From Neonectria sp. B-13 (taxonomy: Eukaryota; Ascomycota; Sordariomycetes; Hypocreales; Nectriaceae): a DNA stretch of 64,000 nt. The notes beneath the pieces were generated by a model. The model was given only the letters and a program-made list of their open reading frames with translations. It searched no databases and had not been told where the DNA came from. The stretch's first letter is position 1; every line of letters starts with the position of its first letter. This document shows positions 33,700 to 44,493 of the stretch, piece by piece. The stretch covers positions 124,001 to 188,000 of the forward strand of contig NOKP01000019.1 of assembly GCA_002682825.1 (NCBI GenBank), given 5' to 3'. A program made the translations under genes and the position numbers.

Positions 33700-34746
33700 C
33701 AGTTAGCATATGCCTATCTGTAATACCTAGTATATAGTCCATTTGCATCTGTACATGAACTTCGCCGGGGCAGATAATAATCCGCACTGGTGACCCAACC
33801 TCTTCTCGCGCTCCCATTAGCTTTCTCGCCTCTATAACGCCGTCGCGGCAAAGCTCGTCTCCTCCCACTAAATGAGGACGCGCTCGGCGCGGATATTGCT
33901 CCAGATGGCGGCGTCACCGTAGGATGCTCCAGCCCAGACCTCCTGCAGCGGGCTCCAGTTGGCAACAATTGCTTGCAGACTCCTGGCACTCAAGTAATCC
34001 TTGCCTGCATTGGAAGTTATGCTTGGATAGGTTGTTTTGTCACTTGCCCTCGCGCTAATAGCAATGGTACCGAGTAGCTAATCCGGTCTTCCACTCAGGG
34101 AGGTGATCGGTGTTATGCGAGGGTGAGGCTTTTGTAGATGGGCAAGCAGAGAAAGTGTGAGGTTACCCCCTGCCGAGTCGCCTCCTATGATGATGTCGGA
34201 CATCAGGTGGTCTTTCAACAAGAAGCGCTAAGCCGCAGCAGCTTGAGCGAGTTGCACTGGGTACTTGCTCTCGGGAGCCAGAGAGTGTTCCAACACTACC
34301 AAAGAAGCACCAGCAACCGTGGCTTCCATCAAAGGGAAGTCAATTGTCTGAAAAGGCATGGAGTAATCACGGCCGTGGAAGTAAAGATAAAATCTACCTG
34401 CGTCCTGTGGACTGCAGTCGACGAAATGCAATGTGGCTGGTGGGAAGCCGTCTATATCCTCAAGTGGTATCGATGAATGATGGAGCTGCTTCGATTCGCA
34501 ATCGCGAATAATCGCTTGGCCGCTTGTTCTACCCATCAATGCACGAGCTTGTTTAGTCGGCACAAGGTCATAGTTGCTAAGAAAGGCTCTTTGAAGGTCG
34601 CGCTTAACGGTCTTGCAGCTGATGGATCTCCTGATCTACGTTCTTCGGATGAAATCGAATATCCCTACCACCAGCACCCTAGGAATGATAAGGGCGAGCT
34701 GAGCCTTATCAATCAGGCTCAGCGGTTTGGGAATGTGGTTGGCCAT
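33700..34746 (-). pseudogene. broken alpha/beta-hydrolase (HSL-type esterase)
   Basis: From an ATG at 34746 the minus strand reads a hydrolase in pieces. An in-frame TAG interrupts the N-terminal part. Next comes the oxyanion region, degraded from HGGG to HGRD (LYFHGRDYS), then LEHSLAPESKYPVQLA, typical of hormone-sensitive-lipase-type esterases. The nucleophile elbow IIIGGDSAGGNL (about 34155-34195) is intact, the aspartate block survives as VGGDEL only after a frame change, and the histidine block is readable as PGEVHVQ near 33750. Several stops and frame changes separate these parts and no set of introns restores them. All three catalytic residues are still recognisable, so decay is fairly recent. 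It lies directly beside the aminotransferase tail on the same strand. Confidence 0.75.
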
Positions 34747-34916
34747 GGCGAAGAATAGATGTTGATCCACTGAAATTGAGAGGAAGGATCAGCTGAGTCT
34801 CAAGGGAGGGGGCTTGATTGAGCAGTTGTGTGGTCGGCAGAGGAGAGTATTTATTAATGAACCTGTATCGCTAGCTCTGTCGACATTAAGCGAGAGCTTT
34901 GCACAACCTCGAAACA

Positions 34917-35672
34917 TTACAGACAAGACGCCAGTCTGACTAATTTAGAACTGCGGTCAGTTTCGGCCATTCTTCTATCGTCGGATTGTGAGAGGATAGC
35001 GCTATAATGTGTTGTCTTGAGAAGCCAGCAATTCCCTATCGGTGCCTTGACGGACTGAAATAGGTCGTCATCCTGAGACAGCATCTGGTGCAGTATTGCT
35101 GAGAACATCTGTCCATGCAGTGTGAGGTTGTCTATAGCGCTGTAGAACCAAGAGCAGACCAGTGACTCCGTCACACTGGCCTGCGTCAGTAGTCCATCTC
35201 GCATTGTCTTTGCGAGCACAGATTTGCCGCTTCCCGCTTTCCCACAGATCCATATGGCAGAACATGACCCTCATTGCCAGGCTGCGTAGCATGGGTTCTA
35301 CTATCTAGTGGTTTGTGCGCACGGTTGCGGATACAATACGGTCTAGGCGAGTTTGCATGTTGCCACACTGAAGACTAGCAAGGCTCTCTTCTCATCTCTG
35401 TTGGGAGGGCTGTGGGGGTACGAGGTTGGAGCTGTTACCGTACCGTAATATTCGGTCTTATCATCGAATATGGAACCGAGTGGAACAAGTTGTGGCACCT
35501 TGTCGGGCTCCTCAATAATCACATCCTTGGTCAATGAGTCGACATCGTGGATGAAAATGGCCCACCTCCTGTCTCTATCTTGCATCAAGAGCTGTGAAAG
35601 GCTCCTTGCAACTTCGGTGTCATAGAGCTTTAAGCTGCCCGGTTTGCGCTTGAGGATTTCGTTATCCCCCAC
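34917..35672 (-). pseudogene. NACHT/STAND P-loop ATPase fragment and upstream frame
   Basis: The minus strand from about 35258 reads IWICGKAGSGKSVLAK, a canonical Walker A with the preceding W-I-x-G of fungal NACHT proteins, then a helical stretch (WFYSAIDNLTLHGQMF) as in those ATPases, and stops at 34917. Upstream an in-frame TGA is present and a separate frame (35672-35343) contains QDRDRRWAIFIHDVDS, which vaguely recalls a Walker B but sits on the wrong side of the P-loop. I cannot join these into one gene. A relic of a fungal NLR is the best reading; sensors and repeats are absent. Confidence 0.45.
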
Positions 35673-36263
35673 GTAGCTGCAAAAGTCTCCATAATCAACG
35701 CTCTACATGTAGGCTTGGTGAAGGAGAAACCGTAATTCTGAAGCGGCACGTTCAGAGCACGCTAAGTTATAAAGCATGGGAAATCTCGGGAGTGATGGGT
35801 GAGTTTAGTGTATGTGTATGACTGTATCGCCATTCTCAAGTAGCTGAAACTCGAAGGATACGGATACCTGGTAAATATCATTGGTTTGAGGCCATATGAC
35901 AGGTAGCTAGCTGTCTGGTCATGCCGGTATTGACAGAGGATTGACCGCTCCAAAATTGATACACAGGCGCGTGTATGAGCCAATCGGGAGAGTTGTCGGT
36001 AGTTTCGTCCAGGTAGTTTTGTCCAGCAGAGTATCGGTCAAGTGGTCTGTCCACGCCAATGTAGATACAGAGAACTGCGAAAGCCGCAAAGAGGGGAAAT
36101 CCAAGTACACATGCAGTGGATATGCAGCTTGCGGGCGGGACGGATATAGATGCGGCCGCACTCCGCACCCCGCACCCCGCCCGCGTCCGTCCCCGCTTCC
36201 GCTCGACTTCGCCCAAACAATCATCATCTTAGACTACGAAAGTACATGTTGTAACCTGGCACG
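35673..36263. promoter_or_regulatory. promoter region of the second Zn2Cys6 regulator, with C-rich tract
   Basis: About 590 bp without a gene. Close to the start codon is a strongly strand-biased C-rich tract (about 36150-36200) that begins with GCGGCCGC and contains two direct copies of CCGCACC. Such CT/C-rich stretches are common just upstream of fungal transcription starts. Confidence 0.4.
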
Positions 36264-38149
36264 ATGCCGTCATTGGCTCCCCGCGCATGCCAGGCCTGTC
36301 GCAAGCAGAAGCGGAAATGCACCAAGGAGATTCCCGAGTGCTCACTGTGCCAGAAGAATGGGCGGTCTTGTGACTACAGCATCAGCGGCAACTCCGCACC
36401 ACATGCCAACCGACCAGGCCCAACTCAAAGCCCCAGTGATGCTTCTCCATTAGTCCTCAACCTTGACAGGGCATCTTACTCGAGCCCACCAACCGAAGGG
36501 CAGGACTTTCCTGCCTTATTTTTCCTTGATTTCGAAGGTTTTCAGCACATGCAGCACCCTCCGTGGAAAGCAACTGCCAATCTCCCTCAAGAAATGTTCG
36601 GCTCCCTCAGAAGCCAGTCGCCAATATACGATGCGGACGTCTATTTCAACTCTGTCCACAGTTTTTTTCCCATCGGTAAATAACCACCTCATTCTTCACG
36701 ATCACAATGTCTAAGTCTCACCAACCAGTTTCCAAGTTGCGGTTATACCGGGAACTACGCAGCTCGACGAGCTCCCTCAACGCTGATACTTCCCTGTTAA
36801 TGATGGCAATGCAATTACATACCCACCAAGCCGGTGACAGCGACCTATCCTATCGAGATGTCTATGGGCTTGCAAAATCATGCTGCTCCTACGTTGAGAG
36901 ATGCAACATATTTTCTATTCGGTTGTTGCAAGCAAATCTCTTGATCGCCTTGTACGAGATATCGAATGCAATTTATCCGGCCGCGTATCTCACCATAGGT
37001 CACTGTGCAAGGCTAGGGTATGCCATGGGCGTCAATGATAAGAACAAGGCGCCACAGATGCTCAGCCCGCCTAGTAAATATCAACCCTGTCTGTAGTATG
37101 TGTCTCCCATTCTGACTGAGCAGCAGTAACGTCAACTGAGCTGGAAGAAAGGCGAAGATCCTGGTGGGCTGTGATCCTCCTCGACAGGTAAGCTACCCCG
37201 CCCTTTCTGATATTTCTATTGTTTATGAGATCCCTACACCGGGTATTGAGACAATGGCTTACAAACATTCAGATATGTCAACATTGGTGGAAGTTATCGC
37301 CCCTTTGCCTGCGAAGATGCCCGTCCAGATGAATTTCTTCCCCTCGACGATAAGTCTTGGGATAGAGGGGTAAGCTTTATGGTTTCCATACAATCTCACC
37401 ACTCTAATGTTAAGCAGGAACTCACTCATATTCAACCGCTTGCAGTATCAACCAATACAACAGCACAGGTGTGCCCCTTCGCTAGAACATGTCAGGCATC
37501 TCATCTACTGTCTCGTGTCCTGCGAAACGTTAGCGATGGAGACACTGATCCTGACTTTCGGTATCAAGAAGCCATTCAACTTCATCACACCCTCAAAGCG
37601 TTACAAATCACCGTTTCAAACAAGTCTGACGAACTCTTGGAGAAGTCAGATGATCCCACAGCTCACCTGCCCCTTTTCACTGCTAGAGCTTTATGTTATA
37701 GTGGGTTGCTCAGCCTCTACGACGAGTACTCTTGTCCTGAAAAGAATGATGTGAATCAGTTGGGGTGTCCAGCTCTCTTGGAAATGCAGAAAATTTCTAT
37801 GGCAGATCTGAAAGAAGTATCTAGTGCTGTGTTCCTCTTTGCCAATGAGATATCAGCAGTTATAGAGCTGGGTGGTTTGCTGAGAGCGAGTCCCTTAATA
37901 TGCGACTGTTTGTATCAAGCTTCCGCGACCTATCTGTGGGTAGTACACGAGACAGGGGATCATGAATCTCTTTCCAGAGCAGTCAGGATCAAGGATGTCC
38001 TTCAGTCGCTTGGCACCCGGTGGAAATTAGCAAGTAAGTACTCCTAGCACCATGCAGAGACTACGTGGTGTGCCGCCTTTCCTAATTTGACTCTAGAAGA
38101 GTATATCAAAGCACTCCAGGTTTATGAGTCACTGGAGTCAACAAATTAG
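36264..38149 (+). CDS. Zn2Cys6 transcription factor (six exons)
   Basis: Exons 36264-36675, 36729-37073, 37127-37187, 37273-37369, 37418-38033 and 38097-38149 join with matching phases into 527 residues. The zinc cluster near residue 9 is C-x2-C-x6-C-x6-C-x2-C-x6-C (CQACRKQKRKC). The fungal-specific TF domain follows: LLQANLLIALYEI and AYLTIGHCARLGYAMGV, then RRRSWWAVILLDRYVNIGG, built across the third intron, and FLPLDDKSWD. The intron ending at 37126 has three AGs in a row (37120, 37123, 37126), all in the same frame, so up to two residues are uncertain. I recognise no specific orthologue. Its nearest intact neighbour downstream is a secreted heme-thiolate peroxidase 2.2 kb away; regulation of it is only a guess. 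The multi-intron structure and intact frame argue for a working gene. Confidence 0.85.
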
Positions 38150-39138
38150 ACGGAATGTTGATCTCAGACATTAGTGCTGGCAAGCTCCATGCTGTTAGCG
38201 TATCTACTAGCGCAGAGGCCGACTCTAGAAACGGATGCAGATACAATAATGTCACTTAGAGGTGTTGTGTCTCCTCTCAGCTGAGAAAACTCTAGGGTTA
38301 GCTAAAGGTTCATACAACTATTCTCATGATACATTGATTGGCAGCGAGGAAGTGGTAAATGAGCACCAAGTTCATGGTGCATCACAGTCGTTACCATCTA
38401 GACTAAGCCATTTCGAGAGTCGTGAAAAATAGTCTGACTGTGAACTCCCATTCCTACGTTCTAATCCGTCACCTCCAAGTGGCCCAAATCTTCTTGTTGC
38501 ACCACCGACTTTTCTTTTTCAACATGTATGCTACATATTCTAATCGAGCCGATGAACGTCTCGCATCAACCCAGCATACCCACAAGTCCATGTTTAACTG
38601 ACGGTTGCCATAAAGCATATACATTGAGGCAATTTCCTGGCTTAAAATCCTGAAGAACCCACAATACTAAGTAACTTGAATCGTTGCCCAGATAAGCAGA
38701 TGCAATTGGTAAGAAAAATGCCAACCCGGTGCATCAGTTAGGAGCAAGACGCGGGGTGGGAAAGTCTCGCAGGCATCCTTTACCACTAATATTGGTCTCG
38801 TACAAGGTGTGAGTGTTAAAGAGTCTCTCCCAAAGTCAGTCCGCTATCAATTATCATTTGTTCATATGTAATAAATATTTTGAGAATCTAAGCGAGATGC
38901 CGTAATCTGAGCTATACCAAAGGCTCGTCATCGCAATGGATGATGACCATTTTGGTCAGGATGCAGTAAAGACGACTTTGATGAACATGGCTTGAAAAGG
39001 AGTGAGGGATTCAGGGGTCAAACTTATTTGATCACTTGTTGTTGCCGACAATGATTAGAATGTTCGTAACTATCAACAGTTAGCTTAGGTACGGGATCTG
39101 AGAGCGCTGTCTACTAGAAGTACATCTTAAAGCTTCCA
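38150..39138. other. intergenic, no gene seen
   Basis: About 1 kb with stops in all frames and no recognisable domain. Looks AT-leaning and decayed. Confidence 0.4.
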
Positions 39139-40027
39139 TAGTGAGCTAGCAGGTGACCCCGGTGGCGGGTCTTTCTCGACATTCGCTGCCTCGAGGGTGA
39201 GCTGAAGACTCTAGCAATGCTGGTGCGCTCACAGGATAGGGCAGTCTTGAATGACGAGGACTTTCTCGCCAGGCTGTTTCAGTGTCACTGACACAAGCCG
39301 AGAAGGATTGTCTCGTACAGACTCGCCCAGCATCGACGCCCAGCTGAGGAGGCTTCCATTTCGTCTGGATAGCTTGCAGTTGATATTGGAGAGAGTAGAA
39401 CTCCTGCAGAAACCGGTCAACCAGACTATTGAGATCCCGGAGAAGGGTTCAGAAAATCAGGGTATTCGCCATCGTGATTTTGTTCTTCTTGCCCAAATCT
39501 CAGGAGCATCTTCTGCGTTCTGATATACGCTCCTTCGTGTGTCATTACACGATCAGCATTTCTACTTGCTTTCATACTTCATGTGTATAAACTCAAAGGC
39601 GCCTCGATCGAAATCTACTACGGCATATTGAGTGATCCTCTCGATATAGTTGTGAAAATCTCGATGAGCTTCAGGTTTCTCTGATGGCCTTGGTCGTTTT
39701 CTTCCATTCAACATAGTCCGAGTTTGAAACGGAGGCGTTTCTGCTGGCAACTTTCTGGCTCTGGGCACAGAATCGTACAGGTGTAAGGGGTAGCGAGCAA
39801 TCCCAGTATGCAGTAGGGCATAAGTACCACCTGGCTGCTTGTATTCGAAACACAGACGGACATTGAGTACGGATACACTTGGCCCAGAAAAGGGGCAGTC
39901 GGCCACTGTTGCCGTATTCAGAAACCTTTCCGGTTAAGTGGATTTCCGTCGGCTGGCTTCCGGGGTTAGACACCGTATTTAGCGTAAGTAAATATTTAGA
40001 TGCCGGAGTCTCCATCTTAATCGTCAT
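39139..40027 (-). pseudogene. unrecognised gene or relic, minus strand
   Basis: Three neighbouring minus-strand frames look protein-like. 40027 to about 39900 begins MTIKMETPASKYLLTLN. A second frame (about 39910-39562) contains GPSVSVLNVRLCFEY. After a possible intron a helical stretch appears (LRDLNSLVDRFLQEFY, near 39420). The change from the first to the second frame near 39905 has no convincing intron, which suggests a frameshift. I recognise no family. It may be one broken gene or a gene whose small introns I could not place. Confidence 0.3.
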
Positions 40028-40371
40028 GGTATTATCAAATCATAATTATCTCCCTTCCGATTGGTGTAGCATCCAGAGGGAGGCTCGTGTTCATCCCGGA
40101 CTCACCCCTGATGATATATCGGCGTCGGCCGTCTCACCTACATCTGGCATTCGTCCACTTACCTCGGCACTTGCACTCTTAATGCCATAGACTCGGCAGG
40201 GTTGACGTGAGTGTATTGTCCGGGCGTTGAATCCATAGTGGAAGATGAAAAATTCGTTCACATGCATTGATGCTAGGGTCCTTACTTTCCCATGTAAAAA
40301 CAGATAAAACCCAGTTCTTGCGAATCCTCAATTTGACCTTTTCTTTTCTTTACGTCCTCCACTACCTTAAA

Positions 40372-41230
40372 ATGCTGCTCAATATCGCCGTCCTCTTCTC
40401 AGCAGCGCTGGCTGTGAGCGCGAGCAATGAATGGGAAGCTCCCGCCGAAACTGATCGTAAGTACGACGATTCGACAACAGAAGCTCGTGAAGATTTACAT
40501 CAGGACAGATAGAAGCCCTTGCCCGATGGTCAATGCCCTGGCAAACCATGGATATCTGCCTCATGACGGATTGAATATCTCCTTGGCCGACTTGATCGTT
40601 GCATTCACCGAGGCCGTCAACCTAGACCCAGCTGCCACTACTCTGGTCGGACAGAAGGCTTTGACCACGGGGAACAACGAGACCTTTGATCTCGATATGC
40701 TGAGCAAGCATGATAGTAAGACGTCCATGAAATTCATGAACTATGAAAGCTAAAACCCGCAGTTATTGAGCATGACGGCAGTCTCAGCCGCAACGACTTC
40801 TACTTCGGCGACAACCACAGCTTCAACCAAACCATCTGGAACACGGTAGCTTCGCACTTCAACCAGTCAACAATCTCCATCAAGACCGCCGCCGTAGCCC
40901 GCAAATCGCGTCTTCAAGCAGCCGCAGCCGCGAATCCACAGTTCTCACTATCTGCCGCCGGCACCCAATTCAGCTTCATTGAGACAGCCCTCTACCTTTC
41001 GGTCTTTGGAAGCGTTCAGGACGGCAATGCAGTCACCGAATGGGTCAAGGTCTTGTTTCGTAAGTTGAAATCCTAGCCAAACTCTGGCCATGTCGAACCA
41101 AATCACTAACACTAGTCCACCAGAACAAGAGCGACTGCCTTTCCATGAAGGATTTACGAGATCTGATACGGTTATCACAGCAGCTGGAATCCTGGGTTTG
41201 GTAGGCAAGGTGGCCGCTGCAAGCACATAA
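40372..41230 (+). CDS. secreted short heme-thiolate peroxidase (chloroperoxidase/UPO family)
   Basis: Four exons, 40372-40456, 40509-40715, 40763-41059 and 41124-41230, with introns of 52, 47 and 64 nt, all phase 1, giving 231 residues. Residues 1-17 are a signal peptide. The proximal heme motif SPCPMVNALANHGYLP supplies the thiolate ligand Cys33, and IIEHDGSLSR (completed across the second junction) is the E-H-D-x-S block that binds the structural magnesium and heme propionate. FSFIETALYL carries the likely distal acid-base glutamate. The last junction rebuilds LFQQERLPF, a conserved end block. These are defining features of peroxidase family 2 (HTP). Such enzymes use hydrogen peroxide to halogenate or oxygenate substrates outside the cell. 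The protein is in the short-HTP size class, slightly small, with all key residues present. Confidence 0.9.
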
Positions 41231-41598
41231 GATTCGCAAAGCTTTAAAGTCCATCCATTACTTGTAAACAGAGGGGATAGCAGGACCTGGGAATATGTGT
41301 TCTGCTCTAGCGCTTTTTTGGTGCATGTTTCAATAATTGAATCAAGTCCAGCAAGTAGACGAGGAGGTTTCTGAAAGCCGTTGTGCCAAAGTGCCATATC
41401 ATACGAGAAACTCCAGGCGGTATGGTCTGCAGGGATTAATTAGAATGATGACGAAATGCCACATATCTTACCTAATCAACTAAGATATTATTGTAAGAAC
41501 CTAGTCTAGCTTAGGTTTAGAGAATCGTCATGCACAGACTTTACCAGATCCGAAAGCTTGATTCCCAACCTCGAAACGCGCGTGAGGTCATTATCAAC
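41231..41598. other. intergenic, no gene seen
   Basis: About 370 bp between the peroxidase stop and the repeat-protein start: one 3' UTR and one promoter. An in-frame ATG at 41530 could extend the next gene by 23 residues. Confidence 0.4.
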
Positions 41599-42495
41599 AT
41601 GTCCGAGTCGCGCCAGCCTTCCGAGGCCGAACCCGCCTCCTCATGCCACCACACTCAGATATCGTCTGTGCCTGGCATACACCCCGTTCAAATCATCCTC
41701 ACTCCTCCTACGCCCATTGATGGTGATGCTGGCTCTGCCCGCTACGAAGATGACACCAATAAAGAGGTCACTCAGTTCAGCAAGATAGTCGAGGAGAAGG
41801 AGGTTCATGTCCGACAAGAAGTTCCCGATGAGAAACAAGTTTATGCCGAAGACGAGAAAGAGGTTCATGTCCGACATGGAGTTCCCGACGACAAACAAGT
41901 TTACGCCGAAGACGAGAAAGAGGTCTACGGTCCTGGTATCCAAGCTGCCCAGGCTCAGCGCGTCGCCACATCCGAGAAGGAAGTCCATCACCCTAGAATC
42001 AGTGCTGATGGAGTCGGGAAAGAGGTCTGTGACCTTAAAACCTTGCCTGTTCAGGCTGGGCATGTCCATATGGCTGAGAAAGAGGTCTACAATCCTCAAG
42101 CACACGTGGCCAGATCGGAACAATCCATAGAAACTCAAGATGATGAGGATCAGGCCCAGGCTTCTATCATTCAGCGCCAGCTCGATAGCGTGAGCCTAGC
42201 CGTTGAGAAGCGCAAGAAGGCTTTGTCGACATTTACCACGCAATCAAACACCCGCATGCGCGAGGGATATGCCCGAGTGGAGCAGAGTGTCACGGATCGC
42301 GGCGTCGCTATCGAACGGGGAACCAATAACCGGTTAACGCGTCTGGAGAAAGGGTTCAATGACCAAATTAATCGTGCTGGGAAAAGCGTCAACGCCCACG
42401 TCATGTCCCTGAAGCAGAGTGTCAGCAGCATCAAGAAGGTGGGCTCTCGGAGACAAGCCAGCGAGCGAGAGAGCGAGCGCAGGCCGAGCGAGTAG
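41599..42495 (+). CDS. KEV-repeat, coiled-coil protein of unknown function
   Basis: Single exon, 298 residues from the ATG at 41599; an upstream in-frame ATG (41530) would add 23 residues with a less typical start. Residues about 68-88 are acidic and charged. Then come two exact-length 20-residue units (EVHVRxxVPDxKQVYAEDEK), followed by looser returns of the core KEV with His or Tyr (KEVYGP, KEVHHP, KEVCDL, KEVYNP). From about residue 190 to 285 is a heptad-rich region (RLEKGFNDQI, LKQSVSSIKK) likely to form a coiled coil. No signal peptide, membrane segment or enzyme motif. A structural or scaffolding role is the plain inference. I recognise no named family. Confidence 0.65.
   Translation: MSESRQPSEAEPASSCHHTQISSVPGIHPVQIILTPPTPIDGDAGSARYEDDTNKEVTQFSKIVEEKEVHVRQEVPDEKQVYAEDEKEVHVRHGVPDDKQVYAEDEKEVYGPGIQAAQAQRVATSEKEVHHPRISADGVGKEVCDLKTLPVQAGHVHMAEKEVYNPQAHVARSEQSIETQDDEDQAQASIIQRQLDSVSLAVEKRKKALSTFTTQSNTRMREGYARVEQSVTDRGVAIERGTNNRLTRLEKGFNDQINRAGKSVNAHVMSLKQSVSSIKKVGSRRQASERESERRPSE
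41800..41919 (+). repeat. 60-bp in-frame tandem duplication
   Basis: Two head-to-tail 60-bp units (41800-41859 and 41860-41919) differ at only a handful of bases and encode the two 20-residue repeats of the KEV protein. The near identity suggests a recent duplication or ongoing length change. Confidence 0.9.
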
Positions 42496-42655
42496 CATGG
42501 TGCGGGTTTGTGTTGGTTGAATCCATCAGGAACTGTGGCGCATCGACTGATTGGAAGGCTTTTGTTCGGATTACTCACATTGGGAATGGAGGGGCCTTTG
42601 AGTCGATATTCCGTGACCGTGGTACAGTTTATACTGATGACTTATATGAATCACT

Positions 42656-42931
42656 TCAACAGCACGTCTCAGAACAGCCATGAATGGGTCTAGATTTATT
42701 TGATGCGTGAACAGCATCGGTTTGGTCCGAGCCATTGGTATAGGCAAGATGAAAGGCGATACAACCACGAATCGCCGTGTGTTCTTTGACTGTGTAATTA
42801 TGCTCCGCAAAAGTTTGAGCATTTTCTAGCATGAAATCCGCTAAGCGATATAAACGGGAATATGACACGCAAGTCTCATTCCCCTTGTTGACAAATTCTT
42901 CAAAATATCCCTTTTCCTTTCGGCTTGGATG
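42656..42931 (-). CDS. unrecognised frame, possible BTB-like remnant
   Basis: An uninterrupted minus-strand frame of about 91 codons without a good ATG at its front. It contains GYFEEFVNKGN, YSRLYRLADFMLENAQ and GCIAFHLAY. The L-Y-x-L-A-D pattern followed by a helix recalls the end of fungal BTB/POZ domains, but the first half of such a domain is missing. Either an internal exon of an undetected gene or a relic. Confidence 0.25.
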   Translation of the reverse strand, partial: HPSRKEKGYFEEFVNKGNETCVSYSRLYRLADFMLENAQTFAEHNYTVKEHTAIRGCIAFHLAYTNGSDQTDAVHASNKSRPIHGCSETCC

Positions 42932-44393
42932 TCATCTGTCACATTCTAATGTGGAGGCCTGATGTCTGCAAGGTGGTGGATAGAAACGTATCGGTTCGAA
43001 CTTCCGGAACCTAAGACTTGCGTGAAAGATTTTAACACCTTACACATTAGTGAAATATGGTACAAGGGCTTCTTTAACAACGTATCTCGAATCTAGGTCA
43101 TTGTTGAACTGTAAAAGGTCCTCCTGCCGTCCAAGGTGAATGAACCGTCAAGAACCTTTCCACCGTTCCCTAAGTGTCATATTTAATAAGACCCAAGAAC
43201 TTCTGTTAGAGAAATCAGAGAAACTTGGGCGCTTCCCTTGGATAATTAGGAAGAAGGGTATCGGACCTGAGTGGTGTCGAGTGCAGTGATCAGGCCAGTC
43301 TCTTCGTAATTTCCGCCTACTTTATATTGGGCTACAGGTCAGCAGTAATAAATAAAGCAGGGAAACTACGCGACCTACTTACAAGTCTACTATCGTGATA
43401 GTAAAATCAGCATTTAGCTGATAATTATCCATTGTATTTCATAGACTTCTCGCTTCCACCTGGCAGTAGTCTTTCAGCCTATGCTTTCAACTGCTAGTTA
43501 ATCCTGTCTTGTTCGTCATTCTATCCATGAGCTGGAGTCTTCCAACGTTTAATTGTGAGCATCGGGGTGTTCCAGTCTTGGCTTCCTAGTCCAAATAGGA
43601 AATGGCACCGTTCCTCGCTATTGTGAATCCTGTGGAACAGGTCGTGAATGGTATGTTAGGATCAGCCATCTGTAGTGTCCTAGAGGAGGATGTATACTAT
43701 CAAATTTGGGATATCTGTTTGTGGTGATATTTTGTGGTCTAGATATATTGACTTGGGCTGGATCGATTCCTTCTTCCAAGACTTATGAGTCAGTATTGGT
43801 CTTTTGTTTCCAGTTTCGCCCAACTATCACCCCTAGTCTGCTAGCCTATTGTGGGGGTTGCCTTTCACTTCGATTCCGTCTGCATTGAGTTCACTCCATC
43901 AGCTTAGCTATCGGGGGACACACAGCCTCACCTGACCCGGAGTAATCTCAATATAGAAAGCCAATCTTAGTAGAAGCTTACTCCGCATCTGCCGAAGGTC
44001 CGTCTTTCCCCATGCGTAGGTAAATGCCGATGCACCTGCAAGCTGTGAATTGGACTTGTCTGAATATGGCAGGTCGCAATTCGGAATGTAGCGTGTTTTA
44101 GATGTACAGTTTGCCTAGGCTCTCTTGGTAGTGGCGCGACCTTCTAGAAAGAGCCCGCACTTTTCCTCCGCTCCGATGGTGGTCCCTTTTTTGATCGGCG
44201 GTGAGTGTCACCTAACTCTTTTGGCAGGTGTTGTCTGGGCGTGATACTGTTGACAGGCCACAAGATAAAACTTTTGCCAAGCGTAAAGGAAAAAAGTTCC
44301 AATGTTGCATGTTATCGCCGACGAGGGCCTTTTGTCTGCCTCCTCTGTCTCAGTCGAGATAATGCCTATTGACATTCGATTAAGTTAACTTCC

Positions 44394-44404
44394 TATATAT
44401 ATAC
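44394..44404 (+). promoter_or_regulatory. TATA box of the M14 carboxypeptidase gene
   Basis: TATATATATAC, 100 bp before the start codon at 44494. Confidence 0.5.
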
Positions 44405-44493
44405 ACGCCATCTTCTCTTATCGCTTGTATTTGTCTCGTTGGGATATCTTGCACATTCTTGAAACCAAATCTTCATCGGCAACATAAGCGGTA

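Larger units (their letters stand above)
42496..44493. other. 2-kb gene-poor region
   Basis: No supported gene apart from one unexplained minus-strand frame (42656-42931, listed separately). The right end carries the promoter of the carboxypeptidase gene. Confidence 0.4.
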
